The notes: generated from the letters alone by a model not told the origin. DNA of 64,000 nt from M3007 sp044350425 (GCA_044350425.1 JBILHS010000005.1:35707-99706); one strand, 5' to 3'. Counted from the first letter of the stretch, positions 51,341 to 60,632 are shown. Numbers and translations: made by a program.

Positions 51341-51529
51341 AATTCTACTTTGTCACTTTAGCCGCAGAGCGGCTTAACGTCGGTAGAAATCAAATACAGC
51401 ATCGGTCCGGAGGTGCAGAGCACCGGAACTCTTGGCGAAATGTTCCGGTGCTCTGCACCTTATCGACTTTTCATTGATAATTTCTACCGACGTTAAGCCG
51501 CTCTGCGGCTAAAGTGACAAAGTAAAATT
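51341..51529. repeat. Nested inverted-repeat element, copy B
   Basis: Outer arms 51341-51390/51480-51529 (50 nt, one mismatch); inner hairpin 51412-51429/51442-51459 (18 nt, perfect). The interior (CATCGG, CGGAGGTGCAGAGCACCG, TGGCGAAATGTTCC) matches copy A at 7365-7560 almost exactly. The arm palindrome is GCCGCAGAGCGGC instead of GCCCCAAGGGGGC, with the change present in both arms. Confidence 0.92.
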
Positions 51530-51543
51530 ATTTCAACGTCATT

Positions 51544-51593
51544 GCCCTATAGGGCTATTGATTCGGGGTGCGATTTGGAATCGCACCCCGAAT
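51544..51593. terminator. GCCCTATAGGGC palindrome and 14-nt hairpin
   Basis: The perfect stem ATTCGGGGTGCGAT/ATCGCACCCCGAAT (51561-51574/51580-51593) begins 4 nt after the stop of the minus-strand T9SS gene. A GCCCTATAGGGC palindrome (51544-51555) follows. Probable terminator. Confidence 0.7.
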
Positions 51594-51597
51594 TCAA

Positions 51598-54500
51598 TTA
51601 AATCCGCACCATTTTCCGCACGGCCGTTTTCTTGGCCGTTTCCAGTTTGTAATACAATACGCCGGCGGCGCTTCCGCTCAGATCTACCTCAACGGTATTC
51701 AATCCTGCTGGCCAATCGCCTGATCTGGACCATAACAATTTTCCATTTCCATCCACTACGGTGAGTACCGCTGCACTGGCTTCTGATAGCTGGAACGTGA
51801 TCGCCGTTTTATCTGCAAATGGATTGGGTTGATTCTGGAATAACTCAAAATCAGATGCCGCGTTGCCAAAGCGAAGTGCCAGGTGCTGTTTGGAAATGGG
51901 CAGATCAGATGCATTACCTTTCGCATAAGCTTCTGCAGGCGTGATCTGGCTGCTGATCCGAAGCATTTCACGAAGTAAACCTGATTTTTGTGCTTTTAGC
52001 TTTAGGCTAAAACCCGCTTGTCCGCCGGTCTCCCAAGCCATGGTGAGCAGGTTTTTTTGCGGAAACAGCGCGAAATTTTCCTGGCTCATGTTTGCTCCAG
52101 GCAGCACTTCTAAAATTTCCAGACCATCAGTTTCGAGGGTGAACTGGCAGCCTTCGAGGCGTTCAGATGCGCTGAATTTAAGTTCAAAAATTTCGCCCGG
52201 CTTGACGCTGCGGTCTTCTGAATCAAAATAAACCGTACCCTCAAACCGCTCTTCAGCAGGCGACATCAGGTTGGGTATCGCGGTATAATTCACATCACCG
52301 ATTTTCATGCCGACAAAATTGAAGGGCTTTGGCTGCGCAATCTGAACGGTTTCCGGGAAAGCCGATTGAAATGGATTTTGCAGATTGGGGAAAACAAAAC
52401 TTGAATCCACAAAACGCCAGCTTTCATTGTTGGCTAGCCCCAGGTTGATGCCCAGGATAATTTTTCGCAATTCAACAATGTCAAAAGTGGTGATACTGCC
52501 TGATTTATTGGCATCCGCGCTGATCATTTTGTAGGGCGAGTTGAGTGGCTCTATGCCCAGTATATGTTTGGAGATCAATACCAGATCAAAAGTGGTGACT
52601 CCATTGGTTACGTTGTCGTCCCTAGAGGCGGTTACAGTGAAATTTGAACCCGTTGGATTATTATTCGCAATTGAATAATACCCATTAGCATCTGTAAAAA
52701 CAGAATTGCTAAACGGTGGACAGAAGGGGCAATTCCCATCCAGCCCCATGGAGGCATCCGAGATACCCACTCCTTGTCCGGTTTTTACCCATCCGTAAAT
52801 TCCGGAACCGGGGCCTGAACAATGGGCCTGAGTATCCTTCACTATGACATAAGTCTCACAGAAATCGGCATTCCCGACTTTATCTATGGACCATATTTCC
52901 ACACAATTGGTATCTAGTTCTGCACAATTGAATGAAACGGCCACGACCGGATTTCCAAGACCATCCAGCGGAATTCCGGTACCCCAGCCACAATTCCGAA
53001 TGCCTAATCTAAGTTGATTTACAGGCGTACAGTTGTCTTCGGTATATTGAAGAAAATCTGAAGCAAACAAGGTTACTATACCGGAGGACGGTATGGCAAC
53101 GCTCAAGCCACCCAGGCAGGATACCACAGGAGGCTTACAGTCTTTCACGGTAAAATTATATTCGTACTCCCTGTTGCTGCCGCAATTGTCGGTGATGAAC
53201 CACTTGATCTTGTAAGTACCGTGTGGAAGTTCGGGGGGGAAGTAAGTATTCTGCTGTTGTTGTGTATTCCAGCGGACATGGGCTGTTTTTTGGTTACCTG
53301 AAACGGTTTCTTCAATGGCAAACCCCATTTTTTGGTTGCCCGGAACTACCCGCTCATCAAACGCGCGGGGCGTTCCGCCTGTGAAATTTGGTGTATTCAG
53401 ATTATCGAAAAGCACCGTATTCCAACCCAAGCCTGCGTTTCCAAGCCTGGTTGAATTGATTACCGTTTCTGTAGTTCCATTTCCATCCAGGTCCATAAAA
53501 AGCAGGTATTCAATGTTGATGTTCGAACCGGAGCAGGCATCTGTACCCGTAATGCTCAATTCGGTTGGTTCTTCACAGAGATTGTGCTGCCCCAGATTAT
53601 TGTCCCACCAATACATTTCGTTCCAGAATTGGGCATTGTTGGCTGTTATCCAGTTTTGGTTGGCACATGCTGGTATCGTATAAGTCCCGGTTGGCGCCTG
53701 GGTATCAATAATTTTGATGATCTGTTTATACTCGTATCCATTGGCATTAGCATTCCAGAAGCTGCAATAGTTGGTAGAAGCGGGGTCTGTGGGGTTAATT
53801 TTTACGATCGTAGGCGCCCAGGGTGGAAGTGCATTACAGGCAGATACGGTCGGTCCGGGCAAGTTCATTGGACTATTCGTCACCGGATTCGGATTCGGGT
53901 TTGGAATATTGATGAGTGGTTTGTCCGGATCGTAGGTGCACTTATTGGTTATTTTCCAGTTGCGTTCGATCTTAAAACAGGCATCCGGTACTACCGTGAA
54001 AAGCTGATCCTCGTAATCAACCTCAAACTCCTCACAATTCTGTCCAAAGAATACCGGCTGACCGTAGTCATTTGTTCCGTCACAAACCGTCACGATCATA
54101 TCATTTGGAAACCTGGTATAATAGTCCTGTAAGTAATTGACCGTGATGGCCTGCGCGCATCCGCCGATATTGCCCGCTGCATCGAACACCTTAAAAATTC
54201 GGGTGATGATACCTCGGTTACAAGCCGTATCGAATTGGGTGTAATCCACCTCCGTCGCCACCGAATCCACGGCACAGGAAGTGGAGGTAATATTTCCATA
54301 CGGTTCAAAACTTGGGTCAAAATTATAGCAGTCTACCACCAGGTTTTGTGGCGCTGTACAAAGGGGCGGATTGGGATCTTTTATGATAATTTTCACCGCA
54401 CACTCCGTGAAATGCCCGGCACCAAAACCAGCCGAAACATCCCCGAAAGGCACAGGAATATCATACACCCGGAGCGCTGCATCGATCGTATCATTGATGT

Positions 54501-56265
54501 TCAGACAGCAAAAACGGAGGCTATCTGTCCACATGGTATCGTAAAGGCAAGTCCCTAATTCCAGCAACCTGGCTTTAAACAAAAGCGGGGTACAAGCATC
54601 CGTAGAGCCCTGGTCGAGGCTTTCAGCCCCGACGGCCAACAAACCATCTTCCAAAAGTTCTAAAATAGGAAAGGTGTCACAATGTGCCACCGGGGGCGCC
54701 ATATCTGCGACAGTCAGGTTGAAAGTACAATCGCCCAGATTACCACAACTGTCTTCTGCGACATAAGCGATCGTGGTAGTTCCAACGGGCAATAAAGCCA
54801 TTCCAATCACACCCAGGGTATCAAAGCCTCCAGGGTTGTTTCCCGGATAATTGGCCAGTGATCCAAAAAGTGTTTGGGTCAATCCATCCACTTCATAAAA
54901 GGCCTGAAAAGAAGTAACCCGGGAACAGACATCATCCAGTATAGCATCTGGTAAATCTACCATTGCCTCGCAGTTCACTGCATTTAAGGTTACAAATTGA
55001 GCAGGCGGACAAGTGATCTGAGGACCTGTTTCATCCTCGATATAGATATTTTGTACAAAAGGGCCTGCCGTCATACCAGAGCAAAAGTCAAAAAACTCCC
55101 AATGCCGCTGGATGTGTATGTTTCCACAGGGCAGGGTGAAAATAGAATCTTTGTACAATGCCGAAATTTCGCAAATCGCATTGTCCTGCAAGTGGTACTT
55201 CTTGCCGTTAAAAAGTACGAATGGAGTGCCCGTAAAATCAGGTGTTGTATTAGTATCCGGGCAACTCAGCGTCACATCTGGTGGCAACTTCATTTCAACC
55301 AGGGAGTGCCGGTGCTTTTTGATTTGTTGGATGCAGGTACCTGTATTGCCACTCGCATCCGTGGTTAGCCAGGTTCGGCTCACAATTTTGGTGTAGGGCG
55401 TGTCGCAAGAAAAATTAACACTGTTCTCCACATAACCTATCGGACTGGTGGGACCGCAAGCATCTACAGTCAGTGGAAAGGCGCTTATAAAACCAAAGCT
55501 GTCCCTTAAAAACTGAGGGCTTAGATTTTGCTCCGCACAGGAAACCACAATATTCTCGCAGGTAAGTACCGGGCCGGTTTTATCCAGAATTTTCACATTG
55601 CCCCAGCATTTGCTGCCAGTTTCGGTGTAAGTCACACGATCCTGGTAGGTTTTACCAATATCCGAAGCATTGAAGGTGGCTGGCAACCAGGGTCCGTTTC
55701 CGAAAGGGCTGGTTTTGTCTACTTCAACGATATAATCAGCCGGACAGCCGTACATGTTTTCTAAAATTTCAACTGCTTCGAGTGTCCTGCTGCAAGTCGG
55801 GTCTAATTCTATTGTCGCTAGATCATCACAGACCAAATTACTCGGGGCTGCACTTTCTACGGTATAGGTAAAAGAACAGGTAGCCGTGTTACCCGCCAGA
55901 TCCGTAGCCAAAAAGACACAGGTACTGATCCCTTTTGAAAATGCCGAGCCGGATAGGGGCCCTGATAGTTGAATCACAATGGCTACGCCTTGATCATCTG
56001 TGGCTGTAACCGTATAGTTCAATACGGTATCGCATTGGCTGTGAACCAGTTGGATGGTATCTGATGGCGGACAAATGATCACTGGATCGATGGTGTCTGC
56101 CCGCATGCGGACCAGGGTGTTGGAGGTTTTCTCTAAAGCCAGCGTGGGTTTGGAAATTTTTGTAGGGCTGGCTTCCATTTTTATGGGCACCATGTCTGGT
56201 GAAAAAACTTTGCCAAAAAGATTGAACGAGAGTACCGAAAGCGAAAGGAGTAAAAACCGATTCAT
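51598..56265 (-). CDS. Giant T9SS-exported HYR/dockerin-like surface protein
   Basis: 1555 residues from the ATG at 56265 (NRFLLLSLSVLSFNLFGKVF signal). It contains many HYR/Ig-like modules with Cys pairs (DPVIICPPSDTIQLVHSQCD, then TDLAGNTATCSFTY; GPQITCPPAQFVTLNAVNCE). Near residue 1250 are dockerin-type I-like repeats (NVTNGVTTFDLVLISKHILG and DANKSGSITTFDIVELRKII) with Asp/Asn calcium ligands. The end (ELFQNQPNPFADKTAITFQL) is a Por/type A T9SS sorting domain. Probably an adhesin or matrix protein on the cell surface. Confidence 0.9.
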   Translation of the reverse strand: MNRFLLLSLSVLSFNLFGKVFSPDMVPIKMEASPTKISKPTLALEKTSNTLVRMRADTIDPVIICPPSDTIQLVHSQCDTVLNYTVTATDDQGVAIVIQLSGPLSGSAFSKGISTCVFLATDLAGNTATCSFTYTVESAAPSNLVCDDLATIELDPTCSRTLEAVEILENMYGCPADYIVEVDKTSPFGNGPWLPATFNASDIGKTYQDRVTYTETGSKCWGNVKILDKTGPVLTCENIVVSCAEQNLSPQFLRDSFGFISAFPLTVDACGPTSPIGYVENSVNFSCDTPYTKIVSRTWLTTDASGNTGTCIQQIKKHRHSLVEMKLPPDVTLSCPDTNTTPDFTGTPFVLFNGKKYHLQDNAICEISALYKDSIFTLPCGNIHIQRHWEFFDFCSGMTAGPFVQNIYIEDETGPQITCPPAQFVTLNAVNCEAMVDLPDAILDDVCSRVTSFQAFYEVDGLTQTLFGSLANYPGNNPGGFDTLGVIGMALLPVGTTTIAYVAEDSCGNLGDCTFNLTVADMAPPVAHCDTFPILELLEDGLLAVGAESLDQGSTDACTPLLFKARLLELGTCLYDTMWTDSLRFCCLNINDTIDAALRVYDIPVPFGDVSAGFGAGHFTECAVKIIIKDPNPPLCTAPQNLVVDCYNFDPSFEPYGNITSTSCAVDSVATEVDYTQFDTACNRGIITRIFKVFDAAGNIGGCAQAITVNYLQDYYTRFPNDMIVTVCDGTNDYGQPVFFGQNCEEFEVDYEDQLFTVVPDACFKIERNWKITNKCTYDPDKPLINIPNPNPNPVTNSPMNLPGPTVSACNALPPWAPTIVKINPTDPASTNYCSFWNANANGYEYKQIIKIIDTQAPTGTYTIPACANQNWITANNAQFWNEMYWWDNNLGQHNLCEEPTELSITGTDACSGSNINIEYLLFMDLDGNGTTETVINSTRLGNAGLGWNTVLFDNLNTPNFTGGTPRAFDERVVPGNQKMGFAIEETVSGNQKTAHVRWNTQQQQNTYFPPELPHGTYKIKWFITDNCGSNREYEYNFTVKDCKPPVVSCLGGLSVAIPSSGIVTLFASDFLQYTEDNCTPVNQLRLGIRNCGWGTGIPLDGLGNPVVAVSFNCAELDTNCVEIWSIDKVGNADFCETYVIVKDTQAHCSGPGSGIYGWVKTGQGVGISDASMGLDGNCPFCPPFSNSVFTDANGYYSIANNNPTGSNFTVTASRDDNVTNGVTTFDLVLISKHILGIEPLNSPYKMISADANKSGSITTFDIVELRKIILGINLGLANNESWRFVDSSFVFPNLQNPFQSAFPETVQIAQPKPFNFVGMKIGDVNYTAIPNLMSPAEERFEGTVYFDSEDRSVKPGEIFELKFSASERLEGCQFTLETDGLEILEVLPGANMSQENFALFPQKNLLTMAWETGGQAGFSLKLKAQKSGLLREMLRISSQITPAEAYAKGNASDLPISKQHLALRFGNAASDFELFQNQPNPFADKTAITFQLSEASAAVLTVVDGNGKLLWSRSGDWPAGLNTVEVDLSGSAAGVLYYKLETAKKTAVRKMVRI

Positions 56266-56359
56266 AAGACGAGCTGATTGGTTGGAAAGAAGATTATTAA
56301 ACACCACTAAAATTGAGCCTGTTTAGTCTATATGCCAAAAGCTTGCAAAAATTATATTT

Positions 56360-56517
56360 AGTACCGATGAAATAATAACCTCAGGATTTGGCGGGTCTAA
56401 TTTGGCGGCAATTTGCATTGCTCGTCAGTTGCTTAGCTCCACTATGCGCCTTCCTCACGCCTTACCTGCCGCCAAATTAGACCCGCCAAATCCTGAGGTT
56501 ATTATTTCATCGGTACT
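56360..56517. repeat. 51-nt perfect inverted repeat, element E
   Basis: Arms 56360-56410 and 56467-56517 are perfectly complementary over 51 nt. The 56-nt loop, read on the minus strand, starts GGTAAGGCGTGAGGAAGGCG and runs to GACGAGCAATGC, matching the core of element D. It lies in the 352-nt gap between the giant T9SS gene and the small lipoprotein genes, with no coding content. Confidence 0.92.
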
Positions 56518-56528
56518 TAGGAAAAACG

Positions 56529-56575
56529 AAAGATGAGTGGGTGGTCCGCCTGGTGTGGACCACCCACTCATCTTT
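56529..56575. terminator. 19-nt perfect hairpin terminator
   Basis: AAAGATGAGTGGGTGGTCC (56529-56547) pairs with 56557-56575 and is followed by TTT on the plus strand. It lies 42 nt after the minus-strand small lipoprotein gene; A-rich DNA to its left gives a U-rich tail in that direction. Confidence 0.8.
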
Positions 56576-56617
56576 TTTAACGAAGGACTTTTCACGGGGG
56601 TTTATGCAACGCACGCT

Positions 56618-56803
56618 TTAGCCTCCGACTTTTTTACGCGTCTTTTTGGACATGAGCCCTTTCTGCGTCTTGCCTTTTTTCTTCTTGGGCACTTTCAAAC
56701 TCGATTCTGCCGGACAACCGCTCTTTTTGCTACAAGCCGGTGCGGTCAGTACCAGTGAAAAGAACAACATGAAAAACAAGGGCCAGTATCGACGAATCTT
56801 CAT
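56618..56803 (-). CDS. Small basic lipoprotein, paralogue 1
   Basis: 61 residues. Signal peptide (RRYWPLFFMLFFSLVLTAPAC) with lipobox at Cys24, then SKKSGCPAESSLKVPKKKKG and a Lys-rich tail. It shares C-S-x-x-SGCP and the polylysine tail with the upstream 51-residue gene, 8 nt away. Function unknown; the mature part is only ~38 residues. Confidence 0.65.
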   Translation of the reverse strand: MKIRRYWPLFFMLFFSLVLTAPACSKKSGCPAESSLKVPKKKKGKTQKGLMSKKTRKKVGG

Positions 56804-56811
56804 GATTTACC

Positions 56812-56967
56812 TTAGTTTTTCTTGCTTTTTTTCTTGCTATCTTTTGCAAAAACATCGCTGGCATGGGTCGCTTGTGGACAGCCGGATCCACGACTGCAGG
56901 AAGGAGCAATCACTGCGATTACAAAGATCAATAACAGTGCAGGGGGAACTAAACGGGAAAGATTCAT
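56812..56967 (-). CDS. Small basic lipoprotein, paralogue 2
   Basis: 51 residues, ATG at 56967 (complement), TAA at 56812-56814. NLSRLVPPALLLIFVIAVIA then APSC lipobox (Cys24), SRGSGCPQATHASDVFAKDS and KKKSKKN. The lipobox Cys falls at the same position as in its neighbour and the CS..SGCP motif is shared, which argues for tandem duplication and genuine genes. Confidence 0.6.
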   Translation of the reverse strand: MNLSRLVPPALLLIFVIAVIAPSCSRGSGCPQATHASDVFAKDSKKKSKKN

Positions 56968-56984
56968 AGTGTGATGGTGAAGTG

Positions 56985-57030
56985 GTGTATTAGTGAGTGG
57001 TGATTGGTTTATTGGTGATTGGGGTCTGGT
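56985..57030. repeat. GGTGATTGGTTTATTGGTGATT word repeats
   Basis: Degenerate direct repeats of GTGATTGG/TTTATTGG between the small lipoprotein pair and yidD. No gene. Confidence 0.5.
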
Positions 57031-57040
57031 AACCGATTTT

Positions 57041-57292
57041 TCAGACGATTGTATTTTCTTCGTTTTTGGTTGGTACAGGATCCATGATCGGGTGTTTGCT
57101 CCAGGGATGACAACGCCCGATTCGCAGGACGGCTAAATAAATGCCTTTAAAGGGTCCCCAGATCTGTATTGCCTCAATGGCATAGTGCGAACAGGTCGGC
57201 TGATAGCGACACTTGTTTGCCCCTAAAAAAGGAGAGAGTGTGAGCTGATAAAGCCGGATGGGCAGAATGAGTATTTGTTTGAGCAACCACAT
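57041..57292 (-). CDS. yidD: Membrane protein insertion efficiency factor YidD
   Basis: 83 residues. KQILILPIRLYQLTLSPFLG then CRYQPTCSHYAIEAI, IWGPFKGIYLAVLRIGRCHP: the complete YidD signature, with conserved Cys and Pro. It assists YidC-dependent insertion. Here it is not next to yidC/rnpA but downstream of an OmpR-type regulator on the same strand. Confidence 0.93.
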   Translation of the reverse strand: MWLLKQILILPIRLYQLTLSPFLGANKCRYQPTCSHYAIEAIQIWGPFKGIYLAVLRIGRCHPWSKHPIMDPVPTKNEENTIV

Positions 57293-57331
57293 GGGGGGTG
57301 ATTCGTTTATAGGGGGATTTCGTGATTTGGT

Positions 57332-58018
57332 TCACATGGTAAATTTATACCCAACGCCTCTGATCGAATGAAAAAAGTGGGGGTTCTTGGCATCCACTTC
57401 AAAATATTTTCTGAACGAAAGAATGAAGTTATCAATGGTGCGGGTGCTTGGAAAAACATCATAGCCCCAAACCGCCTGCAGGATCTGATTTCTACTGACC
57501 ACCTCATCCTTGCGCTCAGACAATAATTTGAGCAGCATGGTTTCTTTTTTGGTTAGGGTGATCTCATCCCCTCTGAAGGTCGTGGCCTCAAAAGTTTCAA
57601 AATTGATCTTGTTTCCGCCAAATTCAAACAAGGTGACCGTTTCTCCTTTGTGCCTTTGACTTCTTTTGAGGAGTTTACTCACACGAAGCAACAATTCTTC
57701 CAGATTAAAGGGCTTGGTCAGGTAATCGTCGGCCCCTTTTTTGAGTCCCGTGATCCTGTCCTGACTCATATCCTTGGCTGTTAACAACAGGATCGGCACC
57801 TCAGCATTGGTGAGCCGCACTTTTTCCGTGATGTCAAATCCGTCCACTTCAGGCAGCATAACATCCAGCAACAACAGATCAAAATGCTGCCCGGCAAATA
57901 AATCGAGCGCCTTTCGTCCATTGCCTGTGCACACAACCTCGTACCCTTCCAACTCCAGATTGAGTTTCACGGCATCCCGGATATGCGCTTCATCTTCTAC
58001 TAAAAGTATTCGTAGCAT
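57332..58018 (-). CDS. OmpR/PhoB-type response regulator
   Basis: 228 residues. Receiver: LRILLVEDEA, phospho-acceptor Asp52 (LLLLDVMLPEVDG), ILLLTAKD, YLTKPF. The winged helix ends TRTIDNFILSFRKYFEVDAK and FFHSIRGVGYKFTM. No kinase gene adjoins, so it is an orphan in this window. A TATCTTTG -7 box lies 4 nt before the start codon, implying a nearly leaderless mRNA. Confidence 0.9.
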   Translation of the reverse strand: MLRILLVEDEAHIRDAVKLNLELEGYEVVCTGNGRKALDLFAGQHFDLLLLDVMLPEVDGFDITEKVRLTNAEVPILLLTAKDMSQDRITGLKKGADDYLTKPFNLEELLLRVSKLLKRSQRHKGETVTLFEFGGNKINFETFEATTFRGDEITLTKKETMLLKLLSERKDEVVSRNQILQAVWGYDVFPSTRTIDNFILSFRKYFEVDAKNPHFFHSIRGVGYKFTM

Positions 58019-58022
58019 AATG

Positions 58023-58030
58023 CAAAGATA
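58023..58030 (-). promoter_or_regulatory. -7 element TATCTTTG of the response regulator
   Basis: Reverse complement of CAAAGATA directly upstream of the ATG at 58018. Fits TAnnTTTG; no TTG at the proper distance. Confidence 0.35.
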
Positions 58031-58045
58031 GGCTTATCCACATTA

Positions 58046-58110
58046 ATCCGTGTCTCCTCCGCGTCGTCTGTGCGCTGATTGAACACGGATGACAAAGATG
58101 AGACACGGAT
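58046..58110 (-). terminator. ATCCGTGTCTC inverted repeat after hemW
   Basis: ATCCGTGTCTC (58046-58056) and GAGACACGGAT (58100-58110), with internal ACGGAT words, lie between hemW and the response regulator. Possibly a terminator for hemW. Confidence 0.4.
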
Positions 58111-58111
58111 C

Positions 58112-59236
58112 TTATACAAACAACTCCATCGCCACCCGATCGGCCAGCAGCTTTCCCGTGCGTGAAAGGTAAAAAGTTTGTTCCTTTTGTTCTAAAACCC
58201 CTGTTTCCAAAAATAGTTGGGCTTGTGTTATAAAATGCTGCTCAAATTTGGATCCCCATTCACGGATCTTTTCCAGATCAACACCCCACATGGTACGAAG
58301 CGTAGTCATCACATATTCGTTGTAGCATTGATTCGGCGTGAGTACTTCCCGTTCGAAAGGTACTTTTCCTTCTGATATCTGCTGGATATACTGAGCGTTG
58401 TTCGCCACATTCCATTGTCGGGAAATGCCATCAAAAGAATGCGCTGACGGCCCAATACCCAGGTACGATTCTGCCCGCCAGTAGTTGGTATTGTGTCGTG
58501 CATACCGGCCCGGCAGGGCGAAATTTGAAATTTCATAATGTTGGTAACCCTGTTTTTCTGTGGATTCCATCAACATTTCAAATTGTCGGGCTGCCCGCTC
58601 CTCATCTACCGCTGGCTGCTGTCCCCGGCGGACAAATGTACCCAATGCTGTTCCGTCTTCCACTGTAAGGCTGTAGCAGGAAAGGTGTGGGATCTCATAC
58701 TCAAAAGCCAGACGAAGATTTTTAGCCCATTGCTCATCCGGGGTAGTGGGGGAGCCATAGATCAGGTCAATGGTCAGATCATGAAAACCCTGGGCGATCG
58801 CGTCGTCCAGGCAAGTGCGGGCATGGCCGGAAGTATGGGCGCGATTCATCCAGCGCAGATCCTCATCCGCAAAGGACTGTATGCCGATGCTCAGGCGATT
58901 GATCGGGGTGTAATTTTTTAGGTCGCGCAGTTTTTCAAGACTAAGGTCGTCCGGATTGGCTTCGAGCGTGATCTCTGCATCGGGCGCGACCCGGTGGATC
59001 TGATGGATCTTTCTAAAAATCTGTTCAAGTTCCCCGGCATCCAACAAAGAAGGTGTTCCTCCCCCGAAATAGATGGATTGAATTTCTTCGCCCTGGAGAT
59101 AGCCCTGCTGCATTTCCAGTTCTTTCAAAAGTGCTTCTACCATGGCTCCTTTTTGACGAAGCGTGGTCGAGAAATGAAAGTTGCAATAGTGGCAGGCTTG
59201 CTTGCAGAAGGGAATGTGGAGGTATAGGCCGGGCAT
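58112..59236 (-). CDS. hemW: Radical SAM heme chaperone HemW
   Basis: 374 residues. The radical SAM cluster motif is CKQACHYCNF (CxxxCxxC). YFGGGTPSLLDAGELEQIF, TLEANPDDLSLEKLRDL, RLSIGIQSFADEDLRWMNRA and YGSPTTPDEQW follow the HemN/HemW family. The shorter length and HYCNF-type motif favour HemW (heme insertion chaperone) over coproporphyrinogen dehydrogenase HemN. Cytoplasmic; single-gene transcript likely. Confidence 0.93.
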   Translation of the reverse strand: MPGLYLHIPFCKQACHYCNFHFSTTLRQKGAMVEALLKELEMQQGYLQGEEIQSIYFGGGTPSLLDAGELEQIFRKIHQIHRVAPDAEITLEANPDDLSLEKLRDLKNYTPINRLSIGIQSFADEDLRWMNRAHTSGHARTCLDDAIAQGFHDLTIDLIYGSPTTPDEQWAKNLRLAFEYEIPHLSCYSLTVEDGTALGTFVRRGQQPAVDEERAARQFEMLMESTEKQGYQHYEISNFALPGRYARHNTNYWRAESYLGIGPSAHSFDGISRQWNVANNAQYIQQISEGKVPFEREVLTPNQCYNEYVMTTLRTMWGVDLEKIREWGSKFEQHFITQAQLFLETGVLEQKEQTFYLSRTGKLLADRVAMELFV

Positions 59237-59239
59237 GGG

Positions 59240-59345
59240 AAAGATTTACAATTTACGATTACATGATTTACGATTTACGATTTGGGGTGCCAGAGCAAAA
59301 TACCAGGCTATGGCAATCAGCCTAAAATCCTGTAATCATTGGTCG
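59240..59345. repeat. ATTTACG word repeats upstream of hemW
   Basis: Three or more ATTTACG/ATTACAT words (59244-59282), then TGCCAGAGC/TACCAGGCTATGGCA, then degenerate reverse complements (TCGTAAGTCGTATTTT). The gap 59237-59446 holds no gene. Confidence 0.6.
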
Positions 59346-59446
59346 TAAGTCGTATTTTGGGCGTGGTGGAATATTTACATCCCGGCATAATAAAGCTCAA
59401 AAGGCTCAATTCTACCACAAAAGTACAAAAATTGTAGCTGAAGCGC

Positions 59447-60580
59447 TCATAGAAACATCAATACATACCCCAACAATGCCCCGCCCAAAACAACCCAGGC
59501 GCTATTTAAATGTTTAAAACCAAAGGTTACCAGGAGGCTTAAAACCGCAATAAAATTGGTCCGCCAGTCTGTAAGGCTTTCTGTGGCCATTGAAAAACAG
59601 ACCGATGCGATGATGGCGACTGATGCAGCATTCACAGCATCCAAAAACGCGGAAAAAAGCGTAGAATTTCGCATTTTTTTTACGAATGGATTCAACAAGG
59701 CTACGAAGAAGAATGCAGGGACAAAAATTGCAACGGTTGAAACCACCGCTCCCGTCCATCCATTGATCTGATAACCGATGAAAGTGACCGCCGAAAAAAC
59801 GGGCCCCGGCGTAAATTGTCCCACAGCAATCGCATCGATCAGTTGCGGCCTGGATAAAAGTCCTGTTGATACCAGTTCAGTATCCAGAAAAGCAAACAAC
59901 ACGTATCCGCTCCCGTAAAGTATGGAGCCAATCTTCAGAAAGATCCAAAACAGGTTCAGATTTGTGGCGGAGAGAAAGCTTGTGGTAGATATCTGAAGTA
60001 CGGTGAATGGGAAAAAACCTGGCGTATGGGTCAATTTATGATTCCTCATCCAGGTCAACAATAAGGCGATCAGGCCGGCGCCAAACATCAGGTAAATTTC
60101 ATTGAAGCGTAGTAAGGAACAAACCAAAACCAGAATCCCAATGATCGCAAGTTCCAAAGATTTCAGAGATCGTTTTGCAAGCGGGAAGACCGCCCCGAGT
60201 ATGCTGGCAATTATGGCTGGTTTAATTCCATAAACAAAGGGGTGTACCTCGGGCAGCTGTCCATATTGTTTGTAAAGCCAGGCAAAAAAACCGGTCAGGA
60301 GGACTGCCGGAAGAATAAAGCAAACACCGGCAACGATGAGACCTTTCCAGCCGGCTTTTTCCTTTCCGATATGAATGGCCATTTCGGTACTGTTGGGGCC
60401 GGGTATTAAATTGGTGGCCCCCACCAGATCCAGAAAGTGTTGCTCCGTCAACCACTTCATTTTTGTTACCACTTCGGTATGCATCATGGCAATATGTGCA
60501 GCAGGACCCCCAAAGCCAATCACGCCAAGTTTTAAAAATAAGCTGGCCAGTGCTTTCAGATTACTTCGCTCAGTATCCAT
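59447..60580 (-). CDS. chrA: Chromate transporter, full-length ChrA
   Basis: 377 residues made of two homologous halves. Half one has LFLKLGVIGFGGPAAHIAMM and LVGATNLIPGPNSTEMAIHI; half two has IFLKIGSILYGSGYVLFAFL and AIAVGQFTPGPVFSAVTFIG. Both GFGGP-like and PGP motifs are present, with about 10-12 membrane helices. Long-chain CHR proteins export chromate, possibly coupled to sulfate or protons. Next to oxyR on the same strand, which may reflect oxidative-stress linkage, but this is inference. Confidence 0.92.
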   Translation of the reverse strand: MDTERSNLKALASLFLKLGVIGFGGPAAHIAMMHTEVVTKMKWLTEQHFLDLVGATNLIPGPNSTEMAIHIGKEKAGWKGLIVAGVCFILPAVLLTGFFAWLYKQYGQLPEVHPFVYGIKPAIIASILGAVFPLAKRSLKSLELAIIGILVLVCSLLRFNEIYLMFGAGLIALLLTWMRNHKLTHTPGFFPFTVLQISTTSFLSATNLNLFWIFLKIGSILYGSGYVLFAFLDTELVSTGLLSRPQLIDAIAVGQFTPGPVFSAVTFIGYQINGWTGAVVSTVAIFVPAFFFVALLNPFVKKMRNSTLFSAFLDAVNAASVAIIASVCFSMATESLTDWRTNFIAVLSLLVTFGFKHLNSAWVVLGGALLGYVLMFL

Positions 60581-60632
60581 GGGTGGTACGTATGACTTGT
60601 TTGTAGGATCGGGTGAGTAATTATTCTATGCA

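Noticed and set aside
56360..56517. Integron attC site
   Set aside because: A 51-nt perfect stem with no RYYYAAC/GTTRRRY core pair and no integrase or cassette array nearby.
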